From Primulina eburnea (Eukaryota; Streptophyta; Magnoliopsida; Lamiales; Gesneriaceae): 64,000 bases of DNA. Under the pieces are notes generated by a model. The model worked only from the letters and a program-made list of their open reading frames with translations. It did not search any database and was not told where the DNA came from. Where the stretch lies: contig NC_133108.1 in NCBI RefSeq assembly GCF_022965805.1, positions 19,046,056 to 19,110,055 on the forward strand, in the 5' to 3' direction. The translations under genes were made by a program, and so were the position numbers. Below are positions 12,772-22,883 of this stretch, piece after piece (within the stretch, counting starts at the first letter, position 1; each line of letters begins with the position of its first letter).

Positions 12772-13716
12772 CTCATGGGTCTGTTCCTCGGTCACTACCA
12801 CCAGATGGTCCTGATCCCTGAAATCTGCGGGAACCTCTCTGTGTACAGACTCTCGCAAAATGTCTAGACTGTCGACAGATATGGCAACTACCAGTCACTC
12901 CCTGGCATTGCTCTGTGGAATGTCTCCCTTCGCAAGTGCTACAATACACTCAAGTATAAATTGGGCTGGAACCACTGGAGCTAGATGAACCACTCCCTAA
13001 CTTCTTGAATAGCTTCTTTCGAGCTTTAAGCAAATCTGCTTTCCACTCGTGCTGCCGCGGTCAAATCGGAGAGGGGATTGCTGTGTCTGGGGTTGCATCG
13101 CACACACCCTTTTTAGTTGTCTAATCAAACTCGCCTCCGCTCTCTTAGCTCTACTCAGGGCATCAGCAAAATGATAAGGTCGCTGCATATTCATCAATGC
13201 AACTATCTCCGAGTTCAATCCTCTGATGAACTGATCCGCTACAGCTTCATCATTCCCAATTATATTAGGAGCAAAACGCAGTAGAGTAGAGAATTTAGCA
13301 ACATATTCTTCAATATTCAGTTGACCTTGTCTTAAATTCTCAAACTCTGCTTTCTTGTCCTCTCGGTACGAAACTGAGAAAAATCTTCGATAAAATTCAG
13401 TTCTGAATATTTCCCACGAAATCACTGTACCTCTCTGTTCTAGTATTCTTTTACTTGTAATCCACCAACTCCTGGCAGTCTCTCGTAACTGGTGGAATAT
13501 CAGTTTAATTCTCTGCTCATCTGAATAATCAAGTAAATCAAACAGTATTTCTATGTCATCAAACCAGTTCTCACAATCTTCAGACGTCTCGATACCACTC
13601 AGAATCGGCGGATGAAATAACTGAAATTCTTTCAACTGTATTTCCATCTGAGTTTCTGATACATCTATCTGTTCAGTCGAAGTACTACCCCTTTCTAGAA
13701 TTCTCCGTGGAGGTAT
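12772..13716 (-). pseudogene. Decayed gag of element A
   Basis: The longest open part (12997-13647) is a retrotransposon Gag domain close to that of D, including an FHPP segment, RSWW and [10 protein letters not shown]. Upstream, the frame stays open to 13716, where the codon corresponding to D's initiating ATG reads ATA, so the start is lost. Downstream, after a stop near 12997, other frames still encode two zinc knuckles: a CSTC...HSTEQC form and a CHICRQSRHFARVC (CX2CX4HX4C) form, ending about 12772. It is a full-length gag with at least a lost start and frame disruptions, not followed by pol. It was a nucleocapsid protein and is now very unlikely to be functional. Confidence 0.85.
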
Positions 13717-14008
13717 ATCTGCTTATCAAAACATTAGTACCCAAATACTACAAATCTGTTCCAATCTTTCTCTGATCATCTTACTGCTGATCGAGAATCA
13801 AATCCGATTCATACTCAATAATACATATTACCAATTCAAATCAGATAATTAGATAACATGTATTTTAAAGCAGTAAAGCATAATGTCATGCTAGCATACA
13901 CCATGTCAATCAACATTAAAATAAATCTCATGCTAGCAATCACATGCAAGGAAAGAAAACTCAATCTACCCCGCTCATTCTCTTCTATCTCAGTCTAAAG
14001 GATCTATC

Positions 14009-14020
14009 GCTCTGATACCA
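14009..14020 (-). promoter_or_regulatory. Primer-binding site of element A (initiator-Met tRNA)
   Basis: In sense orientation this reads tggtatcagagc, complementary to the 3' end of plant initiator-Met tRNA, five bases from the 5' LTR. Confidence 0.9.
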
Positions 14021-14025
14021 CCTAT

Positions 14026-14333
14026 TGTGGGGACCCGAACACTAATCATTTTCTTAATCATCTTTGGGATTTAATTATCAATTAAGATAATCAGGGTCTA
14101 AAAATTTTTCTTTTTAAAATATATGTGCGGAACGTAATGGAATTTAACTAATATACATCTCAGTATAAAAGTACAATAATGTACAACAATTATTCAAACT
14201 AGTCCAAGGTTCAACTACTAATTTCAAGTATTAAACCAAGTCTACATCCAAGTCCGAAATCACCACTCTAATCTCGATCTCTCATCATCCTCTTGACCCT
14301 GATCCTGCCCCACCTGTTGTCATGCACACATAC
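14026..14333 (-). mobile_element. 5' LTR of element A, left piece
   Basis: Matches 8007-8314 of the 3' LTR. It is cut at 14333 by element B, whose TSD catac (14329-14333) recurs at 54871-54875, where the LTR resumes. Confidence 0.9.
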
Positions 14334-15808
14334 TGAAAGGGGATCGGTTACGGTGACCAGAAGCGCAACGGAAGTTCAAAAAATCAAAATTTTGTATCAA
14401 AATTTCGTCCACCCTTTGTCTTGTGTAGCAAATACAATAAAACACAAAAATGACATTCATAGTGTGTTAAGAAATGTACCTATCAATCACAAGGATTGAT
14501 GTATGGCTCCAACTAAGGTGTAAACACCTTAGCTCTTCAATGGCAAGACAATCTTCAAGCTTCCTTTGAGCCCACCTTGCTCAAATATTAAGCCCACCAC
14601 CAACTATCTAGAACCACTCTAATTTTGCACTAGAAAAATTAGAGCATTTTTCTTTGAGAAGTGTATTTCTTCCTCAACACTTGAAGAAGAAAAATGGAGA
14701 AAAACTTGGAGAGAAAGGTGTGAAGAATTCGGCCATGACATGTTAGAATGGGAGGAAGGGAGACTTGTCTTGGTCTTGCAAAAAGTAGAGACAAAAGTAG
14801 CATGCCAAGCCTTGATATTTGAAAAAGTTGTCTCCAACCCTTCACCTCCCATGCATGCATATATTATATGGTTTTTAACAAATTAAAAACCATGGACTAA
14901 ATTTAATTATCTCAAACATATTTGAGACTAATTAAACATTACTTGAATTTACCCAAGTCCCACTAGTTAAATAATTAATTTAAATTTAGCTTTACAAGAC
15001 TCAATATGATTTAATTAATTCAACACTTGAATTAATTTAATTATTTGGACTCTACTAGGTCCACTAGTGTTTAATTAATTCAACACTTGAACTAATTTAA
15101 TTTAGTCCATAATGTTTATGAAAATCACAATTTTCAAATACATTATTCACTTGGCCAAATACATTATTCACAATTTTCAAATACATTATTCACAATTTTC
15201 AAATACATTTTAAAATTTACATTTCTCTCATAGAAGTCATACTTCTATTTTTCCTTACACTTATAAACTCATTTATAAGTCGTTCAACACATTGAACTAG
15301 TTTCTCCTTTATAGAAGTCATACTTCTAATTTTCCTTACGCTTATAAACTCCTTTATAAGTCGTTCAACGCATTGAACTATTTTTACTTTTCAACGGGAT
15401 CTAGAAAGCCAGCACTTGCGTGGCCCTCAATGGTTCACTGATACAACTAGCCGTGGGTTTACATCTCCATGTGATTCGGACTAAACATGTCCTTATATGA
15501 GCATACCCCAATTGCTCCATTCTTACTTATCAACCCCTTGATAACAAGAACGTCAGAACTCAAGTCTGATAATACCCAACCAACCATGTTAAACGCCTAG
15601 CAACATCGCTTATATGATTCCCTAGGTATCAAATGATAGTGCTTGCAAGAACCATTCAATTATGGTTAGAGTACAGTACAGTCCCTTCAACTCATATATC
15701 CTGACCGATTCGACAACCATTGGTTTATCGAGAGTTGTCAATGAATCGATACTATGTGTCATGTCATAGTTGCATCGATGGTGTAATCTATGAAACCCCT
15801 TTCATAAT
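14334..15808 (-). mobile_element. 3' LTR of element B, truncated
   Basis: Begins tgaaagggg on the plus strand and follows the 5' LTR to the word ttcataat at 15808. The remaining part of the LTR, equivalent to about 54181-54870 and containing its U3 start, is absent. A small direct repeat of acattattcacaattttcaa words lies at about 15140-15210 and is not in the other copy. Confidence 0.85.
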
Positions 15809-15822
15809 AAGCTTTTAATTTC
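15809..15822. other. 14-bp filler between B and Athila element C
   Basis: These bases belong to neither the B LTR nor clearly the Athila LTR. The last six (aatttc) also precede the Athila 3' LTR at 34091-34096, so they could be a relic of Athila internal sequence or chance. Confidence 0.5.
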
Positions 15823-16609
15823 TGAAGGCCGTGTACACTTAACTACCTGAAATAAGCTTTGAATTAATCATCTCAAATTATTTCATAAATTATAATTATG
15901 ATGATCTTGATATAACTTTGACAGTTTTCAAATTTAATTTAAACACTTAGATAGTTTTGATTAAATTTCTATTTAAATTAATCAATATGTTTTGTATTGC
16001 TATTAACGCTTAAATTGCTAGGGACTAGCAATAAGCTGGTTGGGAGGTGTGATAAACATAAAAATTGTACATTAATTAAATGTTTTATAATATAAATATA
16101 TAGTTTTTGTTTTATTAAATGTTTAAATATTATATATTTTATAATAAATTGTATAAAATATAAGTTGTTGTGTAATTATAAGTTTTTACTATTTTTACAG
16201 GTTCGATAAAAGAAGAATAAACTTGGCATTGCAAATGGGATTAAGATGATTCTTGGACCTGTAGAAAGTTGATGTTAATATCTACAATATTGATGGCAAG
16301 CATGAGATAAAAATCCTTTCACAATTGGGATCAAATTAAGCAACAATTAAAGTTACCAAAGGAGTGGCAGTTTTACCATGCTCTAGTATTTTGACCATAT
16401 CTCTCAAATTACTTGGTCAAATATTCTGAAAAAAATACCACAACTAGACAACTCAATTATCCACATGTTTCATTTTATGTGAAGAAGCAAATTCGAAGAA
16501 GAAGACCTTCAAAAGTGATGTGTAATATAATATTAATTTCTTGGAACACCAATGAAGACTTTTGTGTAAAAAATAATATTTTATTTGTGGTTGTCTCCCC
16601 AAATTTGGC

Positions 16610-16617
16610 TATAAATA
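16610..16617 (+). promoter_or_regulatory. TATA box of Athila 5' LTR
   Basis: The sequence tataaata is followed by ggggtgtattg, the typical placement for the LTR promoter. The same site is at 34884-34891 in the 3' LTR. Transcripts of gag, pol and the extra genes would start about 30 bp downstream. Confidence 0.65.
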
Positions 16618-16960
16618 GGGGTGTATTGTAATGTATTGAGATATCCCTCATTCTATGAACAAATCTTTGAGTTCATAATATTTCTCTCTATATTTTTCTT
16701 TTATTTTTTCATTTAAATATAATTAGCATGTTAATTTCATATTCAAAGTTTTACACTTTGAATAATGAATAGCTAACTTCCTAAAGTTGAGATGATAAGG
16801 TGAAGCTCTTGGCATGATAATAAGGTTATTATAAGGTAAGAATCTATGGCTAATATTATTTAATCATTATTTATTGTTTATGCTATATTTATTTCTTTAA
16901 GTATTTTTATACCCTACTTATAAGTGGGAGTTTTGATTTATTGTTGCTATATGTTACACT

Positions 16961-17215
16961 AAATTCTTGGAACCATTTAAATGTTAGTTTGGTATTACCA
17001 ACCATTTAAAGTGGATGCCTTGATTTATTATATATAAATATATTATAATATTAAATTCTTGGAACCATTTAAATGTTAGTTTGGTTTTACCAACCATTTA
17101 ACTTGGATTCCTTGATTTACAATATATAAATATATCATAATAATATTTTCTTGGTACCATTTAAATGTTAGTTTGGTTTTACCAACCATTTAAAGTGGGA
17201 ACCTTGATTTAGTGT
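16961..17215 (+). repeat. Three 92-bp tandem repeats in Athila 5' LTR
   Basis: Units begin at about 16961, 17053 and 17145. Each holds ccatttaaatgttagtttgg followed by a short palindrome (ttggttttaccaa) and ccatttaaa. The set recurs at about 35235-35490 in the 3' LTR. It lies downstream of the TATA box, so within transcribed R/U5. Confidence 0.85.
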
Positions 17216-17628
17216 TTACAAATATATATATAGCACAATAAATACTTGACCACATCTATAAGTTTTGGTATATATTATATATTATGAGATAATAATTTAT
17301 AACAAAATATAAATATGATTATTTAATATATTGGAACCATTTTATTAAGTGGATTTCAATATTATTCATTAATGTTAATTTTATTAAAATGCCAAGAGTG
17401 GATCCTTTAATCTCAACTACTTAAATTAAAATTTGAACAATTAAAATTTACCCATTAAAGATTCAATTAAAATTAAAAAGAAACAAAAAAAAAAAAAAAA
17501 AAAGTCATTATAGTGGACTTGTAATTACCTTTGCTTCCATGTGGATACGATATTCGGACTCACCGAATTATATTACTTGTGGACAACCTGCTCTTGGGAG
17601 TGCAACAATCAAAGTCGCAACAAGTTTT

Positions 17629-17646
17629 TGGCGCCGTTGCCGGGGA
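17629..17646 (+). promoter_or_regulatory. Primer-binding site of Athila element C (tRNA-Asp type)
   Basis: The sequence tggcgccgttgccgggga is complementary to the 3' end of tRNA-Asp, the primer commonly used by Athila and Tat elements. It lies six bases after the 5' LTR. Confidence 0.9.
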
Positions 17647-17824
17647 AGTATAATTTAATTTCAAGTCTATTTAATTTTGTTTATAGTTTATTTTTATTTA
17701 TTTGAATATTTATTGCTTTTGTGTGTTTTTATTCTTTTGCATTTGCAATTGCATTTGCATGAGCATTTGGTCACGTACACTTAGTGGTCGACTCATTCGA
17801 AATAACCCTTTATTTTTATAAAAC

Positions 17825-19588
17825 ATGACGGAAGAACCCATCCAAGAAAATGAAGATGAAATTCAATCTCAACATGATCATGATAGACGAAGAACACTTA
17901 GAGATCACATGAATCCTACACGTACTAGTGCACCTTCATGTCTAGTTTTTCCCCCTGATGCATCTCATTTCAATTTTAAGCCTGGTATTATCCAACTTAT
18001 ACCCAACTTTCATGGCTTAGATTCTGAAAATCCATACATGCATTTACGAGAGTTTGAAGAAGTGTGCAACACATATAATGATCTAAATTGTAGCATGAAC
18101 ACCATTCGACTTAAGCTTTTTCCTTTTTCTTTAAAAGATAAAGCTAAAACTTGACTACAAAATCTTAGATCGGAATCCATTCGAACTTGGGATGAATTGT
18201 AACAACAATTTTTGAAAAAGTTTTTTCCATCTCATAGAACAAATTCTTTCAAAAGGCAAATCATCACTTTCACTCAAAAACAAGGAGAAACTTTTTATCA
18301 GTGTTGGGATAGATACAAAGAATTGCTTAATTTTTGTCCACATCATGGTTTTGAAATTTGGAGAGTTGTTTCTCAATTTTATGAAGGCTTAACACCTAAA
18401 GATAGGCAAATGGTTGAATTTATGTGTAATGGAACATTTGAAGATAAAGATCCAAATGAGGCAATTGAGTATCTCGATTCATTAGCTGAAAATCCTCAAA
18501 ATTGGGACACTATAGGTACTATCGAACCATCAAACAAGATTCAATCTCCTACATCTGGTGGAGGTATGTACACTCTCAAAGATGAACATGATCTTCAAGC
18601 TAGATTTACCACTTTGGCAAGAAAAGTTGAGGCACTTGAATTGAAAAAGAATGGTCAATTAAAATCTGTTCAAGAAATTGTGTGTCACATCTGTGACACA
18701 AGTGATCATTTTACAAAAGATTGTCCCACTTTGCCCTCTTTTAAAAAATGTCTCCATGAACAAGCCAATGTTTTGAACAGTTTCAAAAGGCCAAATTTTG
18801 AACCATTTTCTCAAAATTACAATCCAGGTTGGCGAAATCATCCAAATTTTAGTTGGAGGAATGATAATGCTGCACAGTTTTCACAACCACATTTTCAAAA
18901 TCAACAAAATTTTCAAAATTATGCACCTTATGTTCCTCCGCCGAAAAGAAATTTGGAAGATACATTGAATTCTTTCATTGCAAAGCAAGAGTCTATCAAT
19001 ACTCAAACTGCTCAAACCATGACAGATTTGAAAGATACTCTTGCTAAATTTGCATCTGCACTTAATGTTCATGAAAAAGGTAAATTTCCTTCACAACCTT
19101 TGCCTAATCCCAAGGATCATCATACACAAACTGGAACTTCTGCAACTCAACCGATGGATCAGGTAAAATCTGTTATTACCCTTCGAAGTGGTAAGGTTGT
19201 GGAAAAATCCATTCTTGAACCTTGTGAAGATGATGATAAATCAACTCCAAAGGGTAAGGAAGTGGAACCCATAACTTGCGAAGAGGAGGTTCAACAGACA
19301 GTGTCACCACCATTACCTCATGCATTGAAAAATACAAAAAAATCAAATTTGAATTCTGATATATATGATATTTTTAAACAAGTAAAAGTTAATATTCCTT
19401 TATTAGATGCAATAAAACAGGTACCATCATATGCCAAATTTTTGAAAGACTTGTGCACTGTGAAAAGAAAATTGAATGTGAAAAAGAAAGCATTTTTAGC
19501 AGAACAAGTAAGTGCAATCATTCAAAATAATAATGCTTTGAAATACAAAGACCCTGGTTGTCCTACTATTTCTTGTATTATTGGATAA
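17825..19588 (+). pseudogene. Athila gag with three in-frame stops
   Basis: Starts at the ATG at 17825. The early part (FHGLDSENPYMHLREFEEVC) is diagnostic of Athila Gag, the capsid and nucleocapsid precursor. A zinc-knuckle-like CHICDTSDHFTKDC lies at about 18690-18730. Stops interrupt the frame at 18152-18154 (TGA where TGG is expected), 18200-18202 (TAA where CAA is expected) and 19586-19588 (TAA just before the protease). The first two look like C-to-T or G-to-A transitions typical of methylated-DNA decay. The frame is otherwise continuous with pol. Confidence 0.9.
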
Positions 19589-20848
19589 CGAAAGATTAAA
19601 AAAGCCTTGCTTGATCTTGGAGCTAGTGTTAATTTACTTCCATATTCAGTTTATCAAGAACTCAATCTAGGCGAGTTAAAACCTACTTCGGTAACACTTT
19701 TACTTGCTGATAGATCTGTTAAAGTGCCAAGAGGTATGGTAGAAGACGTGTTGGTCCAAGTTGATAACTTTGTATATCCTGTCGATTTCATAGTTTTAGA
19801 TACACAACCTATCGAAGCTTGTAATGCAATTCCTGTAATTTTGGGTCGTCCATTTTTAGCAACTTCTAATGCTCTTATAAATTGCAGGAATGGAATAATG
19901 AAGTTGTCATTTGGTAACATGACCTTGGAGCTCAATGTTTTTAATCTTTGTAAGCAACCACATGACAAAGGAGATGAAAGTGAAGATGAAAATCTTATTG
20001 AAACTCTTGTGGAAGAAAACATTCAAGAAGGGAGTACTCGGGATCAATTAGATATTTGTTCAATTGAAACTGTTAAAGAAAATATTGAAATTGATCTTGA
20101 TGATTTTATCAGGTATCACTCGTTACCAGGATCAGAGAAAGAATTTGAGGCGAAATATGAGAACAAAGACGAACCACCCATATTGGAGTTAAAACCCTTG
20201 CCAGAAGAATTGAAGTATGCATTTCTTGGAGAAGATGAAACATATCCAGTGGTAATTTCTTCCAAACTAGAAAGTGATCAAGAAGGTAAATTAGTTGATA
20301 TGCTTAAAAGACATAAAAATGCAATTGGTTGGACACTGAAAGATCTCAAGGGCATTAATCCACTAATTTGCACACACAAAATTCATTTAGAAGAAAATGC
20401 TAAAACATCTCAACAACCACAAAGGAGATTAAATCCACATATGAAAGATGTTGTGAAAACTAAAGTTCTCAAACTACTTGATGTTGGGATTATCTACCCT
20501 ATTTCTGATAGTAAGTGGGTAAGTCCAACACAAGTAGTTCCAAAAAAATCTGGCATCACAGTGATAAAAAATGAAAAAGGTGAATTGTTAACAAGTAGAG
20601 TCCCATCTAGTTGGCGGATGTGTATTGACTATAGAAAATTAAATGATGCCACTAGAAAAGATCATTTTCCATTACCATTTTTGGATCAAATTTTAGAAAG
20701 AGTAGCTGGTCATCCCTACTACTGTTTTCTTGACGGATATTCAGGCTATTATCAAATTCCCATTGCACTCGAAGATCAAGATAAAACTACATTCACATGT
20801 CCTTTTGGAACATTTGCATTTAGAAGGATGTCATTTGGATTATGCAAT
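19589..20848 (+). pseudogene. Athila pol, part 1: protease and N-terminal reverse transcriptase
   Basis: Same frame as gag. The protease begins KKALLDLGASVNLLPYSVYQ, with the Athila-type DLGAS active site; ADRSVKVPRGMVEDVLVQVD follows. The reverse transcriptase starts near 20220 and includes WVSPTQVVPKK, WRMCIDYRKLN, FLDGYSGYYQIP and FGTFAFRRMSFGLCN. The frame is cut after SFGLCN by element D, whose TSD is gcaat (20844-20848), and resumes at 29285. It would mature virion proteins and copy RNA into DNA. Confidence 0.9.
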
Positions 20849-20947
20849 TGTACGGCTCGAGAATTGTCAATTGGCATTGATGTGAGACTTGAAACCATGA
20901 GAATGCATGACATATAGAGTGGAATTTTTGAAGCATGGCCGAAGCCA

Positions 20948-21133
20948 CACCGCACCCGCGGTGTTAGAGATACAGCAACCGCGGTGCATTAAGAGGAAAT
21001 TAGTGAAATTGTGCGAACAGACACCGCACCCGCGGTGCTAGCACGACCGCACCCGCGGTCTAGGTGCTGCAATGTTAGATTAATTTGCCGTGAGCACAGC
21101 GCACCCGCACTCTTGAGTTGCCGCACCCGCGAT
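20948..21133 (+). repeat. CCGCACCCGCGGT cluster in D 5' LTR (U3)
   Basis: Five to six copies or partial copies of accgcacccgcggt in about 185 bp, ending about 50 bp upstream of the TATA box. The same cluster lies at 27606-27791 in the 3' LTR. Reading frames here (20989-21204, 21011-21274) are not proteins. Confidence 0.85.
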
Positions 21134-21184
21134 TTGCATGCGAAAATGCCACCTTTGAATTTCGTGTTGACACATGGCTTGGGG

Positions 21185-21192
21185 TATATAAG
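21185..21192 (+). promoter_or_regulatory. TATA box of D 5' LTR
   Basis: The sequence tatataag sits in ggggtatataagcttgc, about 50 bp downstream of the GC-rich repeats. The copy in the 3' LTR is at 27843-27850. Confidence 0.65.
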
Positions 21193-22631
21193 CTTGCATG
21201 ACACCTCATTTTCTTCATCTGATCAGCAAGTAGGAACCGAGAGAGCTTGGAGGGAGGAGCTTTCATTCTTTTGATCTTTAACTTGAGAGTTTGAGTGATT
21301 TATCCATCCGATTTATATTCCGAGTTAAGATTTGTGATCCTTGCATCGTTGGCTACGAAAGGATGTAAGTATTGTTCATTTCCAGCATGTTTCGATATTT
21401 ATGTGTTGGGGAAATTCAGATTTGACATAGATTATGTGTTCTTGATATTCTAAGCGTCGTAGAAACGTAAATAGATCGAATTTCAGACGCCGAATGCTAT
21501 TGGTTCGATTTTCAGCATGTCTTATTGCAGAGTATGTCGATTTTCAGAGTTGGAAGGGATCATGTCATTGATATTGTGATATTGATGAGATTATGATATT
21601 GTATTATGTTGAGACTGAGTTGACCGGTACCGAGAATTACGCTGTTATACCGTCAATTTGTATCGAGATTTATTATTGATTGGAATATGTGTTGCTTTGA
21701 GTTAGAGATTGATATTGTGTGTCTATATATTGCCATTTCAGATTTGAAGTGACAGGTGTGACATTTGATTCGAGATCTTGACAGACAGTGCGACAAGAAA
21801 GGTATAATTCATGTGGTCACGGGATTGCACAACTCGATTCAGATTTGATACGAGTTTCCCTAAATCACATACTAGATTGTTATTACATTGATTATGTAAT
21901 GCCTTGTTTATTGATTTATATTCGAGTCCTGAGATAGGAGAGATTGGCAGACTTGCCAAAACTAGACGTTTCGGTGTATCGACGCATAGGAGCAGATTTG
22001 CTATATGTGTAGACCCTCGATACAGAGTTGACCGAAGTCTAGGAATAAGACGTACCGTTGCCCCGAGTGGCTGGGTAGGTGACAGACCGTCTTATTCACA
22101 CCGGGATCCCTAGATTAGAAATGAGTCGAGTCAAGATTTAAATGTTGAATACAGATTTGTATTCTTCTACATGTTTAGATTTATATTCATGTTACTTGAT
22201 ACCTATGCTATGCTTTTGTACATGATTATTACATTGCATGCATCCATGTTTTATACTGGGATATGTTCTCACCGGAGTTATCCGGCTGTTGTCGTGTCTG
22301 TATGTGTGCATGGCAACAGGTGGGGCAGGATCGGGGTCACGAGCTAGATGAGAGATGATGATAGCGTGGAGATCTCGGGCATTGCAGATTACTAGTGTTT
22401 TCTTATGAAACTTGTACTACTTATGTTTGTATTTGAGATTCGAACACTAGTTTATGGTTGTACTAGACAGATATGTATGTACATTATGTTGTTTATTTCA
22501 GTTAACGATATGTTATGCTTTATCTATACATTTGAATTAATGTTAAAAGCAAATTTTTGACCCACATTTTCGAACAAAGATCCAATTAAATCCCAAAACA
22601 ATTGAGTTAGAGCCCGGGTCCCCACAACAGG

Positions 22632-22643
22632 TGGTATCAGAGC
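22632..22643 (+). promoter_or_regulatory. Primer-binding site of element D (initiator-Met tRNA)
   Basis: The sequence tggtatcagagc lies five bases after the 5' LTR. Confidence 0.95.
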
Positions 22644-22883
22644 AGTAGGTTCTGTAGACTGAGATAGAATAGAATGAGCGGGGTAGATCGAGTCATCTTC
22701 CTTGCTTTTGAGATGCTAGCATGCTTTATTGCTTTCCCTATTATATGTTGTGTTGTATTATCTGAATTGATTTACAGCATTTCAAGCCTGCATCAGAACC
22801 GATTCTCGATCAGAGTCTATGATCAGAGGAGGGCTGAGACAGATGATATTGATTGGGTACTAATCAGTTTGATAATCAGATTT

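Larger units (their letters stand above)
15823..17622 (+). mobile_element. 5' LTR of Athila element C
   Basis: 1,800 bp, ending gtcgcaaca immediately before the primer-binding site. Roughly a dozen substitutions separate it by eye from the 3' LTR, apart from a variable A-rich tract (17486-17503 here, a run of aaaaac units in the 3' LTR). It holds a TATA box at 16610 and three 92-bp repeats at 16961-17215. Confidence 0.9.
20849..22626 (+). mobile_element. 5' LTR of element D
   Basis: Starts TGTACGG (TGTAAGG in the 3' LTR) and ends GGTCCCCACA. It carries the CCGCACCCGCGGT cluster at 20948-21133 and a TATA box at 21185. The stretch 22260-22380 closely resembles the sense strand of the A LTR near 8220-8350. 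Confidence 0.95.

Noticed and set aside
16413..16631. 72-residue frame present in both Athila LTRs (also 34687-34905)
   Set aside because: Identity reflects LTR duplication; it lies upstream of and across the TATA box.
22632..22643. tRNA genes suggested by tRNA-complementary words
   Set aside because: Only the 12-18 nt complementary to tRNA 3' ends are present; these are primer-binding sites.
22674..22883. In-frame 70-residue extension before MPPRRVPQ in D
   Set aside because: It is hydrophobic and unlike Gag, and the homologous start in A corresponds to 22884; likely just open leader sequence.
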